DNA of 64,000 bases from Crocinitomicaceae bacterium (lineage in GTDB: Bacteria; Bacteroidota; Bacteroidia; Flavobacteriales_D; Crocinitomicaceae). Location of the stretch: positions 62,001 through 126,000 of the forward strand of contig JAQVCM010000012.1 of assembly GCA_028689775.1 (NCBI GenBank), written 5' to 3'. The translations under genes and the position numbers were made by a program. Below, piece after piece: positions 17,605 to 25,721 of the stretch; the stretch's first letter is position 1, and every line of letters begins with the position of its first letter. A model generated the notes under the pieces. The model did no database searches. It was not told the origin of the DNA and worked only from the letters and a program-made list of their open reading frames with translations.

Positions 17605-20226
17605 ATGCCAATATTTAAATCAACCTTCAGCTCATTTTTCGTTTTCATCGCCGCGATTTTTGCTGCAACTTCTATCCGTGCACAAATAAATGTGATTGAT
17701 GCCGCTGATTCCAATTCATTTCCAACTAATTATCTCGTTAACGACTTGGGTTCAATTTCTGAATTCAATTTTGAAACGAGATTAGGAATCGATTTAGAAG
17801 TAATGAATTACAGCGATTTATTGCATGTGTTGCGCTACAAAAAATTAGAGATTGGCATCGCTATTCCGGATGAACTTCTCATCCGAATCAATCGTTATCT
17901 CAAGCAGCAAGGGATTTATAACAATGAAATCAATCCATTTTTGGAATGGGAAATTGATGTTGAAGCTACGTTTTATCATCCAGCAACTGGAAGCATTAAA
18001 AAAATCGATGCTTTTTATACAAGAGATTATCATCAAAATCTTCAAACAGATGATTGGGATGAACTAAACACAGAATTCCCGTTCCGCGTTCGATTCGCAC
18101 CACCTTTGAATGGAGAATGGGAAACCACGATTTCTATTCGAATTAAGAATGAAAAAATAGCGACTTATTCTTCAAGTGTTTTATGTTTCCAAGTCATTGA
18201 AAGTAATGATCCTGGTTATGTGACTGTTTTTGAGAACAATCGAAATTTGAAACAAGGTGATAAAATGATCTATCCAGTTGGAACCAATTTTCCTGCTGAT
18301 TTCCCTTGTGTAGCTTGGTTTGGTGCTTGTTATGCGGAAATTCCGGGTGACTCTGTGCGAAGAGTAGATCATAAAACTCGTTTAGACACCATTTATTATG
18401 GACATAATTTACATACGGATTCTACCACCGAAAAAGCATCGAATGTACATGCATGGAATACCTATTTAAACACACTTTCAGAATATTTTCAAAGCGGAGG
18501 AAAGTACATTCGCACGCTGCAAATGGCATGGTCAACTTTGATTGAGTTTGAAGAAAAAGGGAATTATTACAAGCGACTTCATTACGCTTGGGAACAAGAT
18601 AAAATTTTGGACAGCTTGGAAAAATACGATGTTTTGATGATTTTCAACATGTTGGAACAAGCGCCGCATACAAAATATGCACACAATAGCACCACCGAAT
18701 GGGATTGGGATTACGATACGTATGATGTGAATGGGCAATTTGTTACGGATCCTTGGGTATACGACAAAAAACGGTATTGCTACAACGACAAACCCCAAGG
18801 ACAAAAGAAAGCTGACGAGTCATTTACAAATGAAAGTGATTTGATGTATCACAAACAACGAACTCGCTACTACGTTGCACGTTATGGATATTCCACCAAG
18901 ATCATGGAATTCGAACTTTTAAGCGAACCGTTTCACGTGAGTAAACAATCCGATGTTACGGATACTTTAGGGAATGTGACAGTACAAGAATACAATGCGT
19001 ATGAAGATGGTAATGTGGTTAAAGACGCTATAAATAATTACCACAAAGTATTGTCTGAATACATGAAAGATTCTTTAGACGTAAACCAATTGGTTGGAAT
19101 TGATATGGGGCACGGTAATTCCTTAGACTTGAAATCGATAAAACTTCCAAAAATTGATGTTGCGGGTGTGAATTTATACTACAAAGGACCTCGTGATTTA
19201 TATGATAAAGGAAGGCCACTCATTGTAAATGCATTATGGGCATCTCGAGGTAGTAAAATACCCATTTTATTTTCAGAAGGAGGACTTGATGAAGACTATA
19301 ATGGATGCTCTGATCGCACACAAATACCTGTTGACTTGATGACCTTTCCATTTGCCAGTGTTGGCGGATATTTGACGTGGGCAGGTTGGCGAAAAGAATT
19401 AGAAGGACATTTGTGGCCAGCAATAATTCGGGCCGAAAACCACATGAATGGACCTGATGTGATTAGTACCTTGAGTGAAGGTGGTGGAGAATGGTGGCAT
19501 GATATGCAAGATGCTGAGAAAATCAATGAATATACGGTTGAACAACAGTACTACGTTTCTCAAAATCAAAATAGAGCAGTTGGATATGTCAAAAATAGGA
19601 CCTATAATATAGCAACGCAGCATCTACCCTCAGATACTTGTTTTGTTTTTGACGCCATTTACAATGATGTTCAACAAACTTCATGGGATGATGTAAAAAA
19701 AAAGGATCGATTGCGTATAGAACATTTAAAAAAGAAAACAGAATATCGGGTTCATTGGTATTCGTCCTATTCCATTCAAAACAATGGTTATATTAAATCA
19801 GATTGTATCGAAACCGATAAAAAAAATGGGATTTGGGGATTTGTTTTAGAATATCCAGAATTGGGAGAGTCTGTAGCTGGAAATACTAATTTACCAATTT
19901 ATTGGTACGTTATAGAAGAAGGCTGTTCAAATGGTTTGGCACAACAAGCAACACAAGAGAAAGAAGATGAATTGACTACTTTACTGACAATTGATGTTTA
20001 TGAAAATGAAGTAATCACAGTTTATCCAAATCCTTTTGAAACCAGTTTCACGGTTAATAGTTTAACCAGTGATCATTTATTAATTCAAACGTTAGACGGT
20101 AAGTTTATTGGCTCTTTTACAATCGAACCAGGGGAAAATCGAATCTCTTTGCCTTTTGTGCAAAAAGGAGTGTATATCTGCAAACTTCAAGGTCAATTAT
20201 TTACGTTTAAACTCTTGAAATTATGA
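17605..20226 (+). CDS. T9SS-secreted DUF5060 / GH-like surface protein
   Basis: About 873 residues. Signal peptide FFVFIAAIFAATSIRAQ; residues ~95-200 match the DUF5060 Ig-like domain that precedes glycosidase barrels (INPFLEWEIDVEATFYHP, FRVRFAPPLNGEWETT). A (beta/alpha)8-like domain follows, with candidate clan GH-A acid/base in FELLSEPFHV and nucleophile in ILFSEGGLDED. The last ~75 residues are a T9SS type A sorting domain (VITVYPNPFETSF ... KGVYICKL). The start is the ATG at 17605, since the upstream in-frame TTG would bury the signal. Its stop overlaps the next gene's ATG (ATGA), so it is coupled to the first barrel gene. Substrate unknown; the catalytic residues are my reading, not proven. 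Confidence 0.8.
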   Translation: MPIFKSTFSSFFVFIAAIFAATSIRAQINVIDAADSNSFPTNYLVNDLGSISEFNFETRLGIDLEVMNYSDLLHVLRYKKLEIGIAIPDELLIRINRYLKQQGIYNNEINPFLEWEIDVEATFYHPATGSIKKIDAFYTRDYHQNLQTDDWDELNTEFPFRVRFAPPLNGEWETTISIRIKNEKIATYSSSVLCFQVIESNDPGYVTVFENNRNLKQGDKMIYPVGTNFPADFPCVAWFGACYAEIPGDSVRRVDHKTRLDTIYYGHNLHTDSTTEKASNVHAWNTYLNTLSEYFQSGGKYIRTLQMAWSTLIEFEEKGNYYKRLHYAWEQDKILDSLEKYDVLMIFNMLEQAPHTKYAHNSTTEWDWDYDTYDVNGQFVTDPWVYDKKRYCYNDKPQGQKKADESFTNESDLMYHKQRTRYYVARYGYSTKIMEFELLSEPFHVSKQSDVTDTLGNVTVQEYNAYEDGNVVKDAINNYHKVLSEYMKDSLDVNQLVGIDMGHGNSLDLKSIKLPKIDVAGVNLYYKGPRDLYDKGRPLIVNALWASRGSKIPILFSEGGLDEDYNGCSDRTQIPVDLMTFPFASVGGYLTWAGWRKELEGHLWPAIIRAENHMNGPDVISTLSEGGGEWWHDMQDAEKINEYTVEQQYYVSQNQNRAVGYVKNRTYNIATQHLPSDTCFVFDAIYNDVQQTSWDDVKKKDRLRIEHLKKKTEYRVHWYSSYSIQNNGYIKSDCIETDKKNGIWGFVLEYPELGESVAGNTNLPIYWYVIEEGCSNGLAQQATQEKEDELTTLLTIDVYENEVITVYPNPFETSFTVNSLTSDHLLIQTLDGKFIGSFTIEPGENRISLPFVQKGVYICKLQGQLFTFKLLKL

Positions 20227-21008
20227 AAAACAATCTATTAATATCTTGTTTGTTCTTGATTAATAATCTATTTGTTTTCGCTCAAAAAGAAATACAACCA
20301 GAAATCGGGTTTTCCGGAAATGGTTCTTTTTTTGGAAATTATGTTTTTAAAGATTACAATAACGTATCAGGAGCGATGCATCGGAAACTTTATTATTCTA
20401 GACACATGTATTTGGGTTTTAACACAAGGATTGGTGGACGAATTAAATATCAAAATATGAGTTTTTTATTTTCAGGAACCTATCATAAAGTTAATAGTCG
20501 AGATGATATTTACAGTGGTTTTATTTTTTCTTCAGACTTGTTAGGAATAGACACAGAATTAAGATTATTTGAAAAAAGTGCATTTAGATTATTTTTTAAT
20601 TTACAACTTATGTCCGAAGTCTATTCTAAATATAAGAATGGCTATCTTGAATTAGAAGAATATGTACCCGTAAAAAAATATTATTTCTACCCTACGTCTT
20701 CGAACTCAACAGGAACTGTCCGAACAAACATTTACAGAGGAACACCTTTTTTAAGTAACGTTTTAATTGGTTGTAATTTACAACTCATAGAATCTATGAG
20801 TTTGAATGTGTCTGCTGGATATGGATTAAAGGTATTAAGAACTCAAGAAGCAACTTTGTTATTTGATAAAAGTGTATCACTCTCAGAACCTAAATCTATA
20901 ATATTGGAAAAACAACCATATTTTGTTACTTTTCACATGTTTAATGTACAAGTTGGGTTGAATTATGTTTTTTCAATGAAGAAAAGGTCTAAAACGGAAC
21001 ATTTATGA
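20223..21008 (+). CDS. Tandem outer-membrane protein paralogue 1
   Basis: 261 residues. Signal peptide ends at LFVFAQ, followed by KEIQPEIGFSGNGSFFGNY; the first two words recur in all five paralogues. Body composed of short amphipathic strands (MYLGFNTRIGGRIKYQNMSF, NVQVGLNYVFSMKK), consistent with an ~8-10-strand barrel. The ATG overlaps the stop of the T9SS glycosidase-like gene, and its own stop overlaps the ATG of the 33-codon tail at 21005. No named family is recognised. It resembles copy 4 in its EISFSGNG-type N-terminus and differs clearly from copies 2, 3 and 5. It is the likely ancestral partner of the upstream surface enzyme. Confidence 0.85.
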   Translation: MKNNLLISCLFLINNLFVFAQKEIQPEIGFSGNGSFFGNYVFKDYNNVSGAMHRKLYYSRHMYLGFNTRIGGRIKYQNMSFLFSGTYHKVNSRDDIYSGFIFSSDLLGIDTELRLFEKSAFRLFFNLQLMSEVYSKYKNGYLELEEYVPVKKYYFYPTSSNSTGTVRTNIYRGTPFLSNVLIGCNLQLIESMSLNVSAGYGLKVLRTQEATLLFDKSVSLSEPKSIILEKQPYFVTFHMFNVQVGLNYVFSMKKRSKTEHL

Positions 21009-21106
21009 GTAAAAGTTTAGCAATCTCTCTTTCGGAAATATTAAAAGGAATCTACATCTGTAAGTTAAAAAATCAAATATTTATCACTAAACTCATCCGA
21101 TTATGA
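21005..21106 (+). other. Tail 1: intact 33-codon frame homologous to a T9SS sorting-domain end
   Basis: Open frame of 33 codons, ATGA-overlapped at both ends with the barrel genes. It contains ISLSEILKGIYICKL and ends KLIRL-stop; the T9SS gene at 17605 ends ISLPFVQKGVYICKL ... KLLKL-stop. About 15 of 29 aligned residues are identical. Either a remnant of a duplicated gene end or a short coupled peptide that passes ribosomes to copy 2. Confidence 0.8.
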
Positions 21107-21864
21107 AACGAATTATTTCATTTCTTATTTTTTTTAATTGCATTTCAATTTTCGCTCAGAGAGAAATTCAGCCAGAATTTGGTGCTTTAATTTATACATC
21201 TAGAGAAAGATATTACAATACGAAATACACGCATGACTATTCAAATTATAAGAAGGTTTGGACAAATAACTATCCCTATGGCTTTAAACTCAAATTTGGA
21301 CCACGATTTTTAAGTACTAATAAAAGTGTATCTGTCAATTTACAGTATCAATTTCTTAAAATTAATGATAGCGGGTACTTTGGAAACCCGATAGCATTAA
21401 AATCAAATTTACTGGGTGTCGGTGCTGATTTGAGATTGTTTGAGCAAAAAAGAGTGCGCTTATTTTTTCAAGTTGCATTACTCACAGAGATACAAAGTAA
21501 TTACATAGATGCTTTTCTGAGTTCGGGATCTTATAGCCCTACAGATTTTCCACCTCAGCACTTTTTTGGCGATTATGTTCACACAAATATTTATAGAGGA
21601 ACTCCATTTGTTGGTAATCTTTCATTGGGTTGCAACGTGAAAATTTTACATGGATTGAATTTAAACCTTTCTTTTGGTTACGGCATGAGAATGATAAAAT
21701 GTCAACGCGCAGAATTGACTTTTATCAAAGATCAGTCATTTCAGGTTCAAACAAAAATTAAGAATGTTTATGATGAATATTCCGTTCCTTTTCACATGCT
21801 CGATTTTCAAGCTGGTTTAAGTTATACATTTTCAATGAAGAAAAAATCTAAAGCGGAAGAATGA
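21103..21864 (+). CDS. Tandem outer-membrane protein paralogue 2
   Basis: 253 residues with signal peptide (ISFLIFFNCISIFAQ) and mature start REIQPEFGALIYTS. Strand-rich body with conserved blocks KFGPRFLSTNKSVSVNLQYQ, LLGVGADLRLFEQKRVRLFF, TNIYRGTPFVGNLSLGCNVK and the C-terminal strand HMLDFQAGLSYTFSMKKKSK. From about residue 60 to the end it is almost identical to copy 3, while residues 25-55 differ, the pattern expected if the exposed N-terminal part diverges. The start overlaps the stop of tail 1. No named family; outer-membrane location is inferred from signal and strand pattern. Confidence 0.85.
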   Translation: MKRIISFLIFFNCISIFAQREIQPEFGALIYTSRERYYNTKYTHDYSNYKKVWTNNYPYGFKLKFGPRFLSTNKSVSVNLQYQFLKINDSGYFGNPIALKSNLLGVGADLRLFEQKRVRLFFQVALLTEIQSNYIDAFLSSGSYSPTDFPPQHFFGDYVHTNIYRGTPFVGNLSLGCNVKILHGLNLNLSFGYGMRMIKCQRAELTFIKDQSFQVQTKIKNVYDEYSVPFHMLDFQAGLSYTFSMKKKSKAEE

Positions 21865-21965
21865 TGAGAAGTAGTCTAGCAATCTCTCTTTCAAAAATGT
21901 CAAAATGAATTTATGTTTTAAGCCTTAAAAATCAATTATTTATCACTAAATTCATCCGATTATGA
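21864..21965 (+). pseudogene. Tail 2: decayed sorting-domain remnant with in-frame TGA
   Basis: 102 bp. Reads MRSSLAISLSKMSK-stop, then IYVLSLKNQLFITKFIRL-stop. The TGA (21906-21908) stands where tail 1 has GGA (Gly). No indels relative to the other tails. Confidence 0.75.
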
Positions 21966-22723
21966 AACGTATAATTCCCTTTCTTGTAATTTTTAATTGC
22001 ATTTCAATTTTCGCTCAGAGAGAAATTCAGCCAGAATTTGCTGCTTTAATTTATACCTCTAGGCAAGAATTTTACACTGGCAAAACCACGTGGGAAAACC
22101 CAAACGATAAATTAGTATCGTGTTTTGACATATTCTATGGCTTTAAACTCAAATTTGGACCACGATTTTTAAGTACTAATAAAAGTGTATCTGTCAACTT
22201 ACAGTATCAATTTCTTCAACATAATAATAAGGGGTACTTTGGAAACCCGATTGTATTAAAATCAAATTTATTGGGTATTGGCGCTGATTTGAGATTGTTT
22301 GAGCAAAAAAGAGTACGCTTATTTTTTCAAGTTGCTTTTCTAACAGAGATACAAAGTAATTACATAGATGATTTTCTGCGTTCGGGATCTTATAGCCCTA
22401 CAGATTTTCCACCTCAGCAATTTTTTGGTGATTATGTTCACACAAATATTTATAGAGGAACTCCATTTGTTGGTAATCTTTCATTGGGTTGCAACGTGAA
22501 AATTTTAAGTGGATTGAATTTAAACCTTTCTTTTGGTTACGGCATGCGGATCATAAAATGTCAACGCGCAGAATTGACTTTTATCAAAGATCAGACATTT
22601 CAGGTTCAAACAAAAATTAAGAATATTAATGATGAATATTTCGTTCCTTTCCACATGCTCGATTTTGAAGCTGGTTTAAGTTATACATTTTCAATGAATA
22701 AAAAATCTAAAGCGGAAGAATGA
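21962..22723 (+). CDS. Tandem outer-membrane protein paralogue 3
   Basis: 253 residues, nearly identical to copy 2 over the last ~190 residues (same blocks around LSTNKSVSVNLQYQFL and GTPFVGNLSLGCNVK), with a divergent segment at ~25-55 (TGKTTWENPNDKLVS). Signal peptide PFLVIFNCISIFAQ is shared with copies 4 and 5 rather than copy 2, which indicates recombination between copies. Final strand HMLDFEAGLSYTFSMNKKSK. Followed directly by tail 3. Expected to be an outer-membrane barrel; no ligand or partner can be read from the sequence. Confidence 0.85.
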   Translation: MKRIIPFLVIFNCISIFAQREIQPEFAALIYTSRQEFYTGKTTWENPNDKLVSCFDIFYGFKLKFGPRFLSTNKSVSVNLQYQFLQHNNKGYFGNPIVLKSNLLGIGADLRLFEQKRVRLFFQVAFLTEIQSNYIDDFLRSGSYSPTDFPPQQFFGDYVHTNIYRGTPFVGNLSLGCNVKILSGLNLNLSFGYGMRIIKCQRAELTFIKDQTFQVQTKIKNINDEYFVPFHMLDFEAGLSYTFSMNKKSKAEE

Positions 22724-22824
22724 TGAGAAGTAGTTTAGCAATCTTTCTTTCAGAAATGTCAAAATAAATTTATGTTTTAAGCCTTAAAAATCAATTGTTT
22801 ATCACTAAACTCATCCGATTATGA
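22723..22824 (+). pseudogene. Tail 3: decayed sorting-domain remnant with in-frame TAA
   Basis: 102 bp. Reads MRSSLAIFLSEMSK-stop then IYVLSLKNQLFITKLIRL-stop. Differs from tail 2 by only a few substitutions; the internal stop is TAA instead of TGA at the same codon. Confidence 0.75.
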
Positions 22825-23645
22825 AACGAATTATTCTCTTTCTTGTAATTTTTAATTGTATTTCAATTTTCGCTCAAAAAGAAATTCAACCAGAAATTAG
22901 TTTTTCAGGAAATGGCGCTGCTTTTGGATTTTATAATACCAATAAAGTACATGATTGGTCAGTTCAAGAAATTCATTCAAATCCTTACAATTCTGGTAAT
23001 GGCTATGTAGGATTTGTTTCCAAGATTGGGTCCCGTTTCATCTTTGGTAATAAAAGTTTTCTTGTTAGTTTACAATATCAATGGTTTAAGACAGGTGGTG
23101 AGAGTCAAAATCAAACCAAACTCACGTCCAATTTATTAGGATTAGGTACCGAAATACGATTTTTCGAAAAAAACAAGGTCAAATTATTATTAAATGTTCA
23201 ATTAATGTCGGAAGTGTATTCTGGATACAGAAATAATTATCTGCGAAAAAAAAGTTACCGTCCTATTAAACACTATCACGTATTACCACTTTCTAATTAT
23301 TCAGGAGAAAAGGTAAAAACCAATATTTATAAAGGAACACCTTTTATCGGTAATTTTTTGATTGGTTGCAATGTGAAAATTGTTAACGAACTAAGTTTTA
23401 ATTTTTCAGTTGGCTACGGACTGAGAGTGTTGAGAAGTCAATTAGCAAACTTGACATATATTTATGCTGTCTCTCTGACTGAACCTACAAAAGAAGAAAA
23501 CATCGACAAACCGTATCTTGTTCCTTTTTCACATGCTCGATTTTCAAGCTGGTTTAAGTTATACATTTTCAATGAAGAAAAAAACGAAATTGGATGGATT
23601 ATGAGTAAAAGTTTAGCAATCTTTCTTTCAGAAATGTCAAAATAA
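22821..23645 (+). CDS. Tandem outer-membrane protein paralogue 4, 3' frameshifted
   Basis: 274-residue frame with signal peptide LFLVIFNCISIFAQ and mature KEIQPEISFSGNGAAFGFY, closest to copy 1 in its N-terminal half. Near the end, the codons for VPFHMLDFQAGLSYTFSMKK are present in the DNA but shifted: copies 2, 3 and 5 have CCTTTTCACATG or CCTTTCCACATG, while this copy has CCTTTTTCACATG (T run 23525-23529). The reading therefore becomes SHARFSSWFKLYIFNEEKNE and runs on into tail 4, ending MSKSLAIFLSEMSK. Without the extra T it would stop at 23604. Loss of the last barrel strand, which usually carries the BAM signal, suggests a non-functional product. Confidence 0.8.
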   Translation: MKRIILFLVIFNCISIFAQKEIQPEISFSGNGAAFGFYNTNKVHDWSVQEIHSNPYNSGNGYVGFVSKIGSRFIFGNKSFLVSLQYQWFKTGGESQNQTKLTSNLLGLGTEIRFFEKNKVKLLLNVQLMSEVYSGYRNNYLRKKSYRPIKHYHVLPLSNYSGEKVKTNIYKGTPFIGNFLIGCNVKIVNELSFNFSVGYGLRVLRSQLANLTYIYAVSLTEPTKEENIDKPYLVPFSHARFSSWFKLYIFNEEKNEIGWIMSKSLAIFLSEMSK

Positions 23646-23702
23646 ATTTATGTTTTAAGCCTTAAAAATCAATTGTTTATCACTAAATTCATCCGATTAT
23701 GA
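23601..23702 (+). pseudogene. Tail 4: decayed sorting-domain remnant, fused to frameshifted copy 4
   Basis: 102 bp reading MSKSLAIFLSEMSK-stop (TAA 23643-23645) then IYVLSLKNQLFITKFIRL-stop. Its frame is the one entered by the shifted copy 4. Confidence 0.75.
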
Positions 23703-24460
23703 AACGTATAATTCCCTTTCTTGTAATTTTTAATTGCATTTCAATTTTCGCTCAGAGAGAAATTCAGCCAGAATTTGGTGCATTGCTTTATACATCCCAA
23801 AAAGGATATTATGACAGTAAAAAAACAAATCAAAATTCTAATAAAGAGCTCATTTTATCAAATAACTCATACTATGGGTTTAAAATCAATATTGGTAGTC
23901 GATTTATCCTTCGAAAAAAAAGTATTTCTTTAAATTTTCAATATCAATATCTTGAAAATAATGGTGCAGGTTTTAAAGGAAATCGCATTTCTTTAAAATC
24001 AAATCTTATTGGTATTGGTGGTTCGTTGCGCTTGTTAGAATTAAATAGAGTTCGATTATTTTTTCAAACAGCTTTTCTCACAGAAATTTCAACTAATTAC
24101 ATGAATAATTATCTCGTTAATAGATATTTTACACCAGCAGATTATCTGCCCTATCAGCTTGAAGATGGCTATGTTTTTACGAATCTATATAAAGGAACTC
24201 CATTGATTACAAATTTCTCAATTGGCTGTAATGTAAAAATTGTATCAGGTTTAAGTTTCGATGCCACATTTGGATATGGTATACGATTATTACGAAGTCA
24301 ACATGCAATACTTAATCCCAACTCTAATACTCCAAAAGGCCATGTACAAGTCCAAAGTATTAATTCTCCATACTTAGTACCTTTCCACATGCTCGATTTT
24401 CAAGCTGGTTTAAGTTATACATTTTCAATGAAGAAAAAAACGAAATTGGATGGATTATGA
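23699..24460 (+). CDS. Tandem outer-membrane protein paralogue 5
   Basis: 253 residues, intact. Signal peptide identical to copy 3; mature start REIQPEFGALLYTSQKGYY. The middle has diverged (NIGSRFILRKKSISLNFQYQ, GTPLITNFSIGCNVK), but the last ~100 bp are nearly identical to the frameshifted 3' end of copy 4, consistent with gene conversion. Final strand HMLDFQAGLSYTFSMKKKTK. It is the last member; the following 102-bp tail ends at ATGAAA of a missing sixth copy. Likely outer-membrane barrel; function unknown. Confidence 0.85.
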   Translation: MKRIIPFLVIFNCISIFAQREIQPEFGALLYTSQKGYYDSKKTNQNSNKELILSNNSYYGFKINIGSRFILRKKSISLNFQYQYLENNGAGFKGNRISLKSNLIGIGGSLRLLELNRVRLFFQTAFLTEISTNYMNNYLVNRYFTPADYLPYQLEDGYVFTNLYKGTPLITNFSIGCNVKIVSGLSFDATFGYGIRLLRSQHAILNPNSNTPKGHVQVQSINSPYLVPFHMLDFQAGLSYTFSMKKKTKLDGL

Positions 24461-24558
24461 GTAAAAGTTTAGCAATCTCTCTTTCGGAAATATTAAAAGG
24501 AATCTACATCTGTAAGTTTAAAAATCAAGTATTTATAACTAAGATAATTTGATTATGA
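24457..24558 (+). other. Tail 5: largely open sorting-domain tail ending the array
   Basis: Open for 31 codons (stop 24550-24552), containing ISLSEILKGIYICKF, more like tail 1 than tails 2-4. ATGA overlap with the stop of copy 5 is kept. The downstream ATG at 24555 opens only eight codons, so the next copy has been lost. Confidence 0.75.
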
Positions 24559-24651
24559 AATCGAAAAATCAAAAGTGTTAAACTGCGAAATCGTGTTTTC
24601 AGCATGCGAATATTCAGTTTCCTTTTGAAAAAATCGTATCTTTAATTCCAA

Positions 24652-24945
24652 ATGATTTCCAACGAGAAAAAACATACGCTCATTCATTTCCACGCTGCTT
24701 GGTGCAGTCCGTGTCAGACAATGGAACCAATTATCGATCGCATTGAAAAAGAATTTGAACGTCAACTTCAAATTCTGAAAGTAGATGTGGACGAATTGGA
24801 ACAATTTGCACAGTATTTTAAAGTTCAAAATGTTCCCACTTTTGTCTTGATTGAAGCTGAAAATATTCTTTGGAAACAAGCTGGAATACTCACTTTCGCT
24901 GAACTCAAAAAAGTAATTTCTGAGCACCTTTCTCGCAATTGTTGA
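24652..24945 (+). CDS. Thioredoxin-family protein
   Basis: 97-residue cytoplasmic thioredoxin fold. The redox site is HAAWCSPCQTMEP (CSPC instead of the usual CGPC), the cis-proline follows VQNVPTFVLI, and the last helix is AELKKVISEHL. No signal peptide, so it acts in the cytoplasm. TATCTTTA, one base off the -7 consensus, lies 7 bp upstream of the ATG. Short but complete compared with the usual ~105 residues. A long antisense frame covers the same DNA and is rejected. Substrate unknown; general disulfide reduction is the default. Confidence 0.9.
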   Translation: MISNEKKHTLIHFHAAWCSPCQTMEPIIDRIEKEFERQLQILKVDVDELEQFAQYFKVQNVPTFVLIEAENILWKQAGILTFAELKKVISEHLSRNC

Positions 24946-24977
24946 CAACTCTTTCCCTTCAGATATGGAAATTGTGA

Positions 24978-24985
24978 TATTTTTG
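24978..24985 (+). promoter_or_regulatory. -7 box TATTTTTG of the NlpC/P60 gene
   Basis: Exact TAnnTTTG match ending 8 bp before the ATG at 24994, so the 5' leader would be only a few nucleotides. Confidence 0.5.
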
Positions 24986-24993
24986 TAGCCAAG

Positions 24994-25590
24994 ATGTTAA
25001 AAATCCAATCGAAATATTTGTTTTTTCTGTTTTTCTGTTTTGCATTGTCTTTCACGACTTTCACGACTTTTGCGCAAGTTGCAACGAGCGAAGCACTTTT
25101 GTCTGTTCCAGATTTGAATGTAAATGATTCGTTGGTTGGAGAATCAGAATTCGTTGTTGCGCCTAATAGTCAGAAGGTGGATCAAATCATTGGCTACGCC
25201 AAAAAATATTTAGGAACACCTTATCGAAGTGCTGGAATGACACCTTCTGGATTTGATTGCTCAGGTTTTATTTTCTACGTTATGGGAAATTACGGAATGA
25301 GTCTAACACATTCCAGTTATGGCATGGCAGAGTATGGTAAAACGGTAAAATTATCCGAAATTCGTCCTGGAGATCTGATGTTCTTTAAAGGTTCTAACGT
25401 CAAAAGTAGTCGAATTGGTCACGTTGGAATGGTGGTTGAAGTAACTCCAGATGCGATCAAGTTCATTCACTCATCAACTTCTCGTGGTGTGATAATCGAT
25501 AATTTCAAATCGAGTAAATATTACGTACCGAGATATGTTACAACAAAACGCCTTGATTTTGGTGTTCCAGAAGAAGTGAAGGCAAAATAG
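24994..25590 (+). CDS. Secreted NlpC/P60 (C40) peptidoglycan peptidase
   Basis: 198 residues. Signal peptide (FFLFFCFALSFTTFTTFAQ) then an NlpC/P60 domain at ~65-185: LGTPYRSAGMTPSGFDCSGF holds the catalytic Cys (DCSG), RIGHVGMVVE the catalytic His and KFIHSSTSRG the third polar residue (His). The preceding ~35 residues are a linker without SH3 or LysM repeats. This single-domain type cleaves the D-Glu-to-diamino-acid bond in cell-wall peptides, in the periplasm. Separated from the thioredoxin gene by 48 bp, with its own -7 box. Confidence 0.93.
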   Translation: MLKIQSKYLFFLFFCFALSFTTFTTFAQVATSEALLSVPDLNVNDSLVGESEFVVAPNSQKVDQIIGYAKKYLGTPYRSAGMTPSGFDCSGFIFYVMGNYGMSLTHSSYGMAEYGKTVKLSEIRPGDLMFFKGSNVKSSRIGHVGMVVEVTPDAIKFIHSSTSRGVIIDNFKSSKYYVPRYVTTKRLDFGVPEEVKAK

Positions 25591-25721
25591 GGTTTTGCGA
25601 AATCAGCTTAAATTTTCACAATTATTTTTTTTGTTTTATCAAAACCGACAATCAATTTCAAAACCAATAATTATCCTTAAATTAGCTATTGAAAAAAAAC
25701 ATTCGTTTTAAAGCTAAATAT

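Larger units (their letters stand above)
20223..24558 (+). repeat. Tandem array of five 'barrel + sorting-domain tail' units
   Basis: Five paralogous genes start at 20223, 21103, 21962, 22821 and 23699 (period 859-880 bp). Each is followed by a segment of exactly 102 bp (starts 21005, 21864, 22723, 23601, 24457) ending in GATTATGA, the stop/start junction into the next copy. After the last one, the next copy is cut off after ATGAAA at 24555. The tails align in frame with the 3' end of the T9SS gene at 17605-20226. Confidence 0.9.

Noticed and set aside
20223-24558. CRISPR array
   Set aside because: Repeat units are ~870 bp protein-coding genes, not short direct repeats with spacers; no cas genes.
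24553-24948. 131-codon minus-strand frame over the thioredoxin gene
   Set aside because: The plus strand encodes an unmistakable CxxC thioredoxin; the reverse frame is a shadow.
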